A model generated the notes under the pieces. It ran no database searches. It saw nothing but the letters and a program-made list of their open reading frames with translations, and was not told the DNA's origin. From a virus: a DNA stretch of 64,000 bases. A program made the position numbers and the translations under genes. How positions within the stretch are numbered: position 1 is the stretch's first letter; each line of letters begins with the position of its first letter. Below are positions 46,634-52,431 of the stretch, piece by piece. The stretch is taken from the IMG/VR virus record IMGVR_UViG_3300006752_004097, positions 1 to 64,000 of that record. One strand, given 5' to 3'.

Positions 46634-47530
46634 TTGAAAAAAGTAAATTATTTAAACAATAAGGACTTATTAAAAGAAATACACAAGTCCAAAACAACGT
46701 ATTGTAGTTATGTTGACCAGAGTTATGCTGACTTTGATATTATACTGCCAAGTATAGATAAAATTAATGTTCGGACTATTGCTGAAGCAAAACGTAACAA
46801 AGCCAAGAAATTAGGAACCGCAGATTACGAAGCACGTAAACTTGCTGGTGAAAAAGTAAAACAAGCAGAATGTGCCATTGATTACAGAAAAATGGAGAAG
46901 AACGAATTAATTTTTAGAATTATGACCTTTGATCATATTCCAGAAGAAAAAGGACGTAAAAAGAATCCAAAGACTGTAGCAGATACAAGAGTTAAGTTAA
47001 ACTTTCCTCCATTCCAACATTTTAAGTTTGATGAAGAAACACAAGAATTATTGTGTGTTGGTAAAAGTCATTGGGAAGGTGGTATGGAAAACGGTGCGTT
47101 TAGTTTGAAGCATGGTAAGACTACTGAAAAACTTGCTCGTATGTGGATGAAGTTATGTGATAGATACGCAACAAGAGGTAATGTACGTGGATACACTTAC
47201 AATGACGAAATGCGTGGACAAGCAATTTTACAATTAACACAAATAGGATTACAGTTTGACGAATCTAAGTCTGCTAATCCATTTGCATATTATACTGCGG
47301 CAGTAACTAATTCATTTGTTAGAGTTATTAATATTGAAAAACGTAATCAAAACATTAGAGATGATATTTTAGAGATGAACGACATGACTCCATCATTTAC
47401 AAGACAGCAACAAGGTGAATGGGAAAGACAAGTCGAAGACCAAAGAAAAGCAATGGCGAAGCAAGAAGCACAAAAAATTACTAAGAAACCATTTGTTCCG
47501 CCTACTATCAAAGCCAAGGTGCCGAGATAG
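46634..47530 (+). CDS. 55: Late-transcription sigma factor gp55
   Basis: The 298-residue protein carries a sigma region 2-like stretch in its C-terminal half: RYATRGNVRGYTYNDEMRGQAILQLTQIGLQFDESKSANPFAYYTAAVTNSFVRVINIEKRNQNIRDDILE. This is the recognisable part of T4 gp55, which directs host RNA polymerase to TATAAATA late promoters. It is longer than T4 gp55 (185): about 150 lysine-rich residues precede the sigma part. The start is a TTG at 46634, preceded by AATAGGAGAATATC; no ATG fits the ribosome site. The matching ATAAATA boxes at several structural operons in the window support the function. Confidence 0.88.
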   Translation: MKKVNYLNNKDLLKEIHKSKTTYCSYVDQSYADFDIILPSIDKINVRTIAEAKRNKAKKLGTADYEARKLAGEKVKQAECAIDYRKMEKNELIFRIMTFDHIPEEKGRKKNPKTVADTRVKLNFPPFQHFKFDEETQELLCVGKSHWEGGMENGAFSLKHGKTTEKLARMWMKLCDRYATRGNVRGYTYNDEMRGQAILQLTQIGLQFDESKSANPFAYYTAAVTNSFVRVINIEKRNQNIRDDILEMNDMTPSFTRQQQGEWERQVEDQRKAMAKQEAQKITKKPFVPPTIKAKVPR

Positions 47531-47540
47531 CCAAATACGG

Positions 47541-47569
47541 TTGACTTTCATCAACAAATGCAGTACAAT
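47541..47569 (+). promoter_or_regulatory. Sigma70-type promoter of genes 47-46
   Basis: TTGACT (47541-47546), a 17-bp spacer and TACAAT (47564-47569) form a strong host-type promoter in the 70-bp gap between genes 55 and 47. It shares the extended TTGACTTT start with the gene 55 promoter. It probably drives early expression of the recombination genes. Confidence 0.8.
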
Positions 47570-47600
47570 ATAAAGAGTATAGTAATTAGAAGGAAATATT

Positions 47601-48605
47601 TTGTTTAAAAAATGTGCAGTATTCACAGATATTCACTTTGGACTCAAGTCCAATTCAGTGGCTCATAATCAAGACTGTGAAGCGTTCGTAGATTGGTATA
47701 TTGAAAAGGCAAAAGCCGAAGGTTGTGAAACAGGCATCTTTATGGGTGACTGGCATCATAATAGAAATAGTCTAAACATTGTTACAATGGATTATTCAAT
47801 CCGATGTCTTGAAAAACTTGGTAAAGCATTTGAACAGTTTTTTTACTTTCCTGGTAACCATGACTTATATTATAAAGATAAAAGAGATATTCAGAGTGTT
47901 GAGTTTGCAAAGCACATTGACGGCGTAACTGTAATTGATGAAATTACAACAATAGGCGATAGTACTATGGTGCCGTGGCTTGTTGGTGAAGAATGGAAGA
48001 AGATTCCTAAGATTAAAACAAAATATATGTTTGGTCATTTTGAACTTCCTAATTTTTATATGAACGCAATGGTACAGATGCCTGACACAGGTGAATTACA
48101 ATCTAAACATTTTGTACATCAAGATTATGTTTTTAGTGGACACTTTCATAAACGTCAAACACAAGGAAATGTAACATACATTGGTAATGCGTTTCCACAC
48201 AACTATGCAGATGCATGGGATGATAAACGTGGTATGATGATATTAGAACATGGCGGAGAACCACAATATGTTGATTGGACAGATTGTCCTAAGTATAGAA
48301 CTGTAAAACTAAGTCAACTAATTGATGAAAAAGATTCATTACTAAAAAGTAAAATGTATCTAAGAGTTACACTTGATATTAACATTAGTTACGAAGAAGC
48401 AAGTTTTATCAAAGAAGAATTTATGAGGAACTACAGTTGTAGAGAACTTACATTAATTCCAAGTCAGCAAGATGACGAAATAAACAGCGACATTGACATT
48501 ACAAAATTTGAAAGTGTAGATCAAATTGTTGCAGAAGAAATTAATGCTATTGATTCAGAAAACTACAATAAGCAAACACTACTAAACATTTACAACGAGT
48601 TATAG
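47601..48605 (+). CDS. 47: Recombination endonuclease subunit gp47 (Mre11/SbcD-like)
   Basis: The 334-residue protein has all phosphoesterase motifs of the Mre11/SbcD family: DIHFG (10-14), GDWHHN (49-54), GNHD (85-88), GHFE (145-148) and SGHFHKR (179-185). With gp46 it forms the complex that processes double-strand ends for T4-type recombination-dependent replication and host DNA breakdown. The start is a TTG at 47601 behind AGAAGGAAATATT; the only nearby ATG is out of frame. Gene 46 begins 1 bp after the stop. Confidence 0.93.
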   Translation: MFKKCAVFTDIHFGLKSNSVAHNQDCEAFVDWYIEKAKAEGCETGIFMGDWHHNRNSLNIVTMDYSIRCLEKLGKAFEQFFYFPGNHDLYYKDKRDIQSVEFAKHIDGVTVIDEITTIGDSTMVPWLVGEEWKKIPKIKTKYMFGHFELPNFYMNAMVQMPDTGELQSKHFVHQDYVFSGHFHKRQTQGNVTYIGNAFPHNYADAWDDKRGMMILEHGGEPQYVDWTDCPKYRTVKLSQLIDEKDSLLKSKMYLRVTLDINISYEEASFIKEEFMRNYSCRELTLIPSQQDDEINSDIDITKFESVDQIVAEEINAIDSENYNKQTLLNIYNEL

Positions 48606-48606
48606 A

Positions 48607-50379
48607 ATGATATTAATTAAAGACCTAACAGTAAAGAACTTTATGAGTGTGGGTAACCAGACTCAAGCAGTTAACTTTAATAATAAGCAATTAACCTTAG
48701 TCCTTGGAGAAAACTTAGATCAAGGTGGTGACGACAGTGGGTCACGTAACGGTACAGGTAAGACCACAATCATTAATGCATTATCTTACGCATTGTATGG
48801 TGTGGCACTAACTAACATTAAACGCAATAACCTTATCAATAAAACAAACGGTAAAGGTATGCTTGTTACTCTTAACTTTGAAAAGGCAGGAGTAAATTAT
48901 CGCATTGAAAGAGGACGTGGTCCTAACTTATTAAAGTTTTTCATTGACGATACAGAACAAGACATTGAAGATATGAGTCAAGGAGATAGTCGTAAGACTC
49001 AAGCAGACATTGGCGAACTACTACAAATGAGTCATACAATGTTTAAGCACTTGGTTGCATTAAACACATATACTGAACCGTTCTTAAGTCTAAAAGCAAA
49101 CGATCAACGTGAAATCATTGAACAGTTACTTGGTATTACTATACTTTCTGAGAAAGCAGAAGAATTAAAAGTAAAACAAAAAGAAATTCGTGACGCTATT
49201 ACAGAAGAAACTGCACGTATTAATGCTATACAAACAAGTAATGATAAGATAGGCGAAACTATTAACAGTTTGCAAATTAAAAGTACTGCTTGGAAAACGC
49301 AAAATGCAAAAGACTGTGAACGCTTACAAACAGGCATTGATGAATTAGAACACTTGGACATTGAACAAGAACTTTCTAATCATGAATTACTTTCTAAGTG
49401 GGAAGAAACTGATGCTTCAAGAAGAAACTTAACTAAAGAAAAAGCAACACTTGAAAGTGCATTATCACAAACAGATAAACAGGTTGCAAAAGCAAGTGGA
49501 GAACTTGAACACATTGATGAAGCAAAATGTCATGCTTGTGGACAAGACTTGCCAGAAGAAAAGATTGACGAAATACAAAAGAAATTAGAAGAAGAATATG
49601 CTGACACAATGTCCTACTTAATGGAGATTGATACAAAGTTTCAAAAGGTACAGGCTAAACTTGCTGACTTAGGCGAAGAACAAACAAAGCCAAATACATT
49701 TTATGAAACTGCAAAAGAAGCATATGAACACAGAAGTAATGTTGATAATTTAAAATCAGCACTTGGTGCAAAAGAAACAGAAACAGATCCTTACGTTGAT
49801 CAAATTGACGAACTAAACAATAGTGCTATTCAAGAAGTTGATTGGAATTCAGTTAACGATCTAAATTCAATGAAAGAACATCAAGACTTCTTGTACAAAC
49901 TATTAACAAATAAAGATAGTTTTATTCGTAAAAAGATTATTGAACAAAACCTTGCATATCTAAACAACAGATTAACAAATTACTTAGACAAGATAGGATT
50001 ACCGCACAGTGTTGTATTCCAAAACGACTTAACAGTATTAATTACACAACTTGGTCAAGACTTAGACTTTGACAACTTGAGTAGAGGTGAGCGTAATAGA
50101 CTTATACTTGGTATGAGTTTTGCATTCCGTGATGTATGGGAAAGTTTATATCAGAATATTAATTTAATGTTCATTGATGAGTTGATTGACAGTGGAATGG
50201 ATACAGCAGGTGTTGAACAAAGTCTTGCAATCCTTAAGAAGATGGGTAGAGAACGCAAAAAGAATATCTATCTAATATCACACAAAGACGAATTACAAGG
50301 TCGTGTGCAGAATGTACTTAAGGTTGTAAAAGAGAATGGCTTTACATCATACGCAAACGATATTGATATAGTACAATGA
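48607..50379 (+). CDS. 46: Recombination endonuclease subunit gp46 (Rad50/SbcC-like ATPase)
   Basis: The 590-residue protein has the Rad50/SbcC layout: Walker A in GSRNGTGKTT (about 45-54), long charged coiled-coil arms, a zinc hook CHAC at about 308-311, the ABC signature LSRGERNRL near 490, and Walker B LMFIDELID near 520 followed by a SHKDE switch region. It works with gp47 in DNA-end processing. Length is close to T4 gp46 (560). The last 4 bp overlap the next small gene, so the operon continues. Confidence 0.95.
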   Translation: MILIKDLTVKNFMSVGNQTQAVNFNNKQLTLVLGENLDQGGDDSGSRNGTGKTTIINALSYALYGVALTNIKRNNLINKTNGKGMLVTLNFEKAGVNYRIERGRGPNLLKFFIDDTEQDIEDMSQGDSRKTQADIGELLQMSHTMFKHLVALNTYTEPFLSLKANDQREIIEQLLGITILSEKAEELKVKQKEIRDAITEETARINAIQTSNDKIGETINSLQIKSTAWKTQNAKDCERLQTGIDELEHLDIEQELSNHELLSKWEETDASRRNLTKEKATLESALSQTDKQVAKASGELEHIDEAKCHACGQDLPEEKIDEIQKKLEEEYADTMSYLMEIDTKFQKVQAKLADLGEEQTKPNTFYETAKEAYEHRSNVDNLKSALGAKETETDPYVDQIDELNNSAIQEVDWNSVNDLNSMKEHQDFLYKLLTNKDSFIRKKIIEQNLAYLNNRLTNYLDKIGLPHSVVFQNDLTVLITQLGQDLDFDNLSRGERNRLILGMSFAFRDVWESLYQNINLMFIDELIDSGMDTAGVEQSLAILKKMGRERKKNIYLISHKDELQGRVQNVLKVVKENGFTSYANDIDIVQ

Positions 50380-50585
50380 GCATTGAAGACGACACACATG
50401 ATAAGTTAACCAAGGCATACTTGGAATATTACAAAGAACTTGCACTATACCAGAAGCATGGTGGAGAACGTACCATGCAATCAAGCCGAAAATGGCTCAG
50501 AGAGATACGCACACTGGCTAAAATACGTATGGACGAGATTAAATCCGACTTTGATGCCAAGAAAGAGGCGAGGAAAAGATCGTAA
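50376..50585 (+). CDS. Small conserved-looking hypothetical protein
   Basis: The 69-residue protein is highly charged and probably all-helical (HDKLTKAYLEYYKELALYQKHGGE ... RKWLREIRTLAKIRMDEIKSDFD). It overlaps the end of gene 46 by 4 bp (ATGA), which argues for a real, coupled gene. A similar small gene often follows 46 in T4-like cyanophages, to my recollection, but I can name no function. Confidence 0.65.
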   Translation: MSIEDDTHDKLTKAYLEYYKELALYQKHGGERTMQSSRKWLREIRTLAKIRMDEIKSDFDAKKEARKRS

Positions 50586-50599
50586 CAGTAAGTAAGTTC

Positions 50600-51022
50600 A
50601 TGCAGTGGACTTATAAAAACAAAAAAGTTAAAGAAATCCCAGAAGGCGTAGAGGGGTTTGTGTACATAATCACAAATACCACTAACAACAAAAAATACAT
50701 AGGCAAGAAGTTAGCAAAATTTAAGACCACTAAACCACCACTTAAAGGCCGTAAGAACAAACGCAGAGGTTACAAAGAGTCAGATTGGCGTGACTACTGG
50801 GGAAGTTCAGACAAACTCAACGAAGACGTACAAGCATTAGGCACTGATAAATTCACAAGAGAGATACTTTACTATTGTAACAGTAGAGGCTTGATGAGTT
50901 ACCTTGAGGCAAGAGAACAATTTGAACGCCGTGTGTTAGAGAGCGACGATTATTACAACGGTATTATTAATGTTAGAGTTGGCGGTTCAAAAATTCTCCG
51001 AGAAGCACTAAACAAACTATAG
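50600..51022 (+). CDS. GIY-YIG nuclease-like protein
   Basis: The 140-residue protein has the opening of a GIY-YIG domain, GFVYIITNTTNNKKYIGKK (19-37), in which GIY is replaced by FVYI and YIG is kept. WRDYWGSS and an Arg/Glu-rich helix (SYLEAREQFERRVLE) follow, the latter placed as in the catalytic helix of the family. T4-like phages carry such proteins as free-standing homing endonucleases (Seg type). It sits between the 46/47 operon and the hairpin-rich non-coding stretch, which suits a homing gene. No extra DNA-binding domain is visible. Confidence 0.75.
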   Translation: MQWTYKNKKVKEIPEGVEGFVYIITNTTNNKKYIGKKLAKFKTTKPPLKGRKNKRRGYKESDWRDYWGSSDKLNEDVQALGTDKFTREILYYCNSRGLMSYLEAREQFERRVLESDDYYNGIINVRVGGSKILREALNKL

Positions 51023-51051
51023 GCTATATACAGCACATAAGGTTAGCAGGC

Positions 51052-51517
51052 CAGTATAATATACTGCTGAGTAAAAGGTCCCGTGATAAGGACACTCGTA
51101 CATATTGATCGACTACCCAGAGGTAGGAAGCCAACAAACAAATTGGGCTCACTGGTTGATATAGATTGAATGCTGTCAGTCGAAAAACACAAACACGTAC
51201 ATAAAAACTCTTTAGCAATAGGAACGAAGCGAGAGGTAGTTGGAAACAACGATGTCGACGTAGGTTGGGAAAGGTCAGAGCCCATTGTACTTTGTGTATA
51301 AACAAATTACCTATTTCCAAGTCTTGGCTGTGACGAGCTCACATGATGTTCAAGATTAGATGGAACCCTTAAACAGGTTCCGTCTGACTGAAACAATCTA
51401 CATGATGCTAAATTGCTTCGCAATTATTATATCATTAATTAAAAGATATAATGTTTGAGCGTAAGCGAAAACATAGTTGCTCAAAGAGCAACTTATAGCA
51501 TTTTAATATGTTTCAGT
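51052..51517 (+). ncRNA. Candidate large structured RNA
   Basis: No gene fits 51023-51529, but the plus strand can form at least ten hairpins. The clearest are CAGTAT/ATACTG (51052-51066), CTACC/GGTAG (51113-51126), a GTTG-GAAA-CAAC tetraloop hairpin (51239-51250), TGTGA/TCACA (51329-51343) and a 10-bp stem with one G-U pair (51358-51385). A closing stem ACTGAAACA/TGTTTCAGT (51387-51395 with 51509-51517) and an inner ATGCTA/TAGCAT stem enclose four hairpins placed end to end (51411-51425, 51426-51452, 51453-51472 with a GUAA loop and tandem G-A pairs, 51476-51492). GNRA loops and G-U pairs favour the plus strand. The family is not recognised; a group I intron relative is one option. Confidence 0.5.
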
Positions 51518-51529
51518 ATTCAAACAGTT

Positions 51530-51712
51530 CTAATCGTATAAATCAGGATCACGTCCTAATCCATTTGGTCTTTCCGGATGTACTTCGAGTATTATATACT
51601 CTTCATCTGGTTTAACTTCTTTTAATTGTTGTACCGTCTGAAATGCTTCACTCTGCGAAAGTGCGGATATGACTACATTTTTAGGAACAACTACAAATTT
51701 TGTCTCTGCCAT
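51530..51712 (-). CDS. Small hypothetical protein
   Basis: The 60-residue protein (AETKFVVVPKNVVISALSQSE ... EYIILEVHPERP) has a likely strand-helix-strand pattern and no known motif. It is a lone minus-strand gene between the hairpin-rich stretch and a plus-strand virion operon. It is kept because the frame starts with ATG, its composition suits a folded protein, and nothing competes on the other strand. Confidence is limited by its size. Confidence 0.5.
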   Translation of the reverse strand: MAETKFVVVPKNVVISALSQSEAFQTVQQLKEVKPDEEYIILEVHPERPNGLGRDPDLYD

Positions 51713-51741
51713 CGTAAGATTATTTAAAAGAATCTGATTGG

Positions 51742-51749
51742 AATAAATA
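51742..51749 (+). promoter_or_regulatory. Late promoter box before the Ala/Gly-rich virion genes
   Basis: AATAAATA matches seven of eight positions of the T4 late consensus and lies 27 bp upstream of the ATG at 51777, with AAAGGAC between as ribosome site. The following GTTATAG also occurs after the box at 56369-56376. Confidence 0.6.
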
Positions 51750-51776
51750 GTTATAGTTAAAACAAAGGACTATTTC

Positions 51777-52430
51777 ATGAAAGTTACACAGATCGTTGCT
51801 GAATCCACTAAAAAACCTGTTTCCGAGGCGCCTGTATCAGGCTTAGCACAGTTTGGTAAGAAAGTTCTTGCTAAAACAGCCGCAAAAGTAGGTGCAAAAA
51901 ATTTCGCGTCTGGCGTTGCAGGCAACGTTGACACAGGTGCTGAAGCAAACGAATTACGTAAAGCATGGCAAAATCATCAAGGTTCTATTGGCGGTAAAAT
52001 GGGTGCTAACGATCCAGCAGAGTTTAAGCAATGGTTACTTAACAATGGCTTTAAAGGCAAAGATGCAGTCATTGATAAAGCAATGACAGATAATAAAATT
52101 ACAGGACCGTTTGGTAAAGGTCCACTTGATAAAGCATTATTACAAATAGTACAGAATTCTAAAAAGGCGTCGGCACAAGGTGCTGGTGCAGATCAAACAG
52201 CCACAAAAGCACAAGCAGGGGCTACAGCAGGAGCAGGAGCAGGTAAAGGCGCTACAGCAGGAGCAAGTGCTACAGCAGGTGCAGGTAATGAAATTCCACA
52301 AGGAATTAAAGATCAATTAGATCAACTTACACCTGGAGAGAAAAAATATTTAAGTGATACACTTGGTCAAGGTAGTGCTCCACCTAAGGCTACTCCAGCA
52401 CCAACGGCACCAGCAGGAGCAACAGCATAA
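51777..52430 (+). CDS. Ala/Gly-rich putative virion protein
   Basis: The 217-residue protein has a lysine-rich N-terminus, a central part with EFKQWLLNNGFKGKDAVIDKAM and a low-complexity Ala-Gly-Thr region (about 139-170) made of repeats such as GATAGA. It ends in a Pro/Ala-rich tail. I know no function. The late box upstream and the long structural gene 1 bp downstream suggest a late virion or internal protein. The alanine-rich segment is encoded by short DNA repeats (52221-52285), which may vary in number between relatives. Confidence 0.55.
   Translation: MKVTQIVAESTKKPVSEAPVSGLAQFGKKVLAKTAAKVGAKNFASGVAGNVDTGAEANELRKAWQNHQGSIGGKMGANDPAEFKQWLLNNGFKGKDAVIDKAMTDNKITGPFGKGPLDKALLQIVQNSKKASAQGAGADQTATKAQAGATAGAGAGKGATAGASATAGAGNEIPQGIKDQLDQLTPGEKKYLSDTLGQGSAPPKATPAPTAPAGATA
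52221..52285 (+). repeat. Short in-gene repeats coding for an Ala/Gly tract
   Basis: GCTACAGCAGG occurs at 52221, 52251 and 52269 with similar spacers rich in GCAGGAGCA. The repeats lie within the Ala/Gly-rich gene and keep its frame, so copy-number change would alter only tract length. Confidence 0.6.
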
Positions 52431-52431
52431 C

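Noticed and set aside
51024-51320. Overlapping minus-strand frames of 98 and 80 codons in the hairpin-rich stretch
   Set aside because: Cys/Leu/Ser-rich translations without conserved-looking motifs, two frames in one place, and no ribosome site. The stems and G-U pairs explain the region better.
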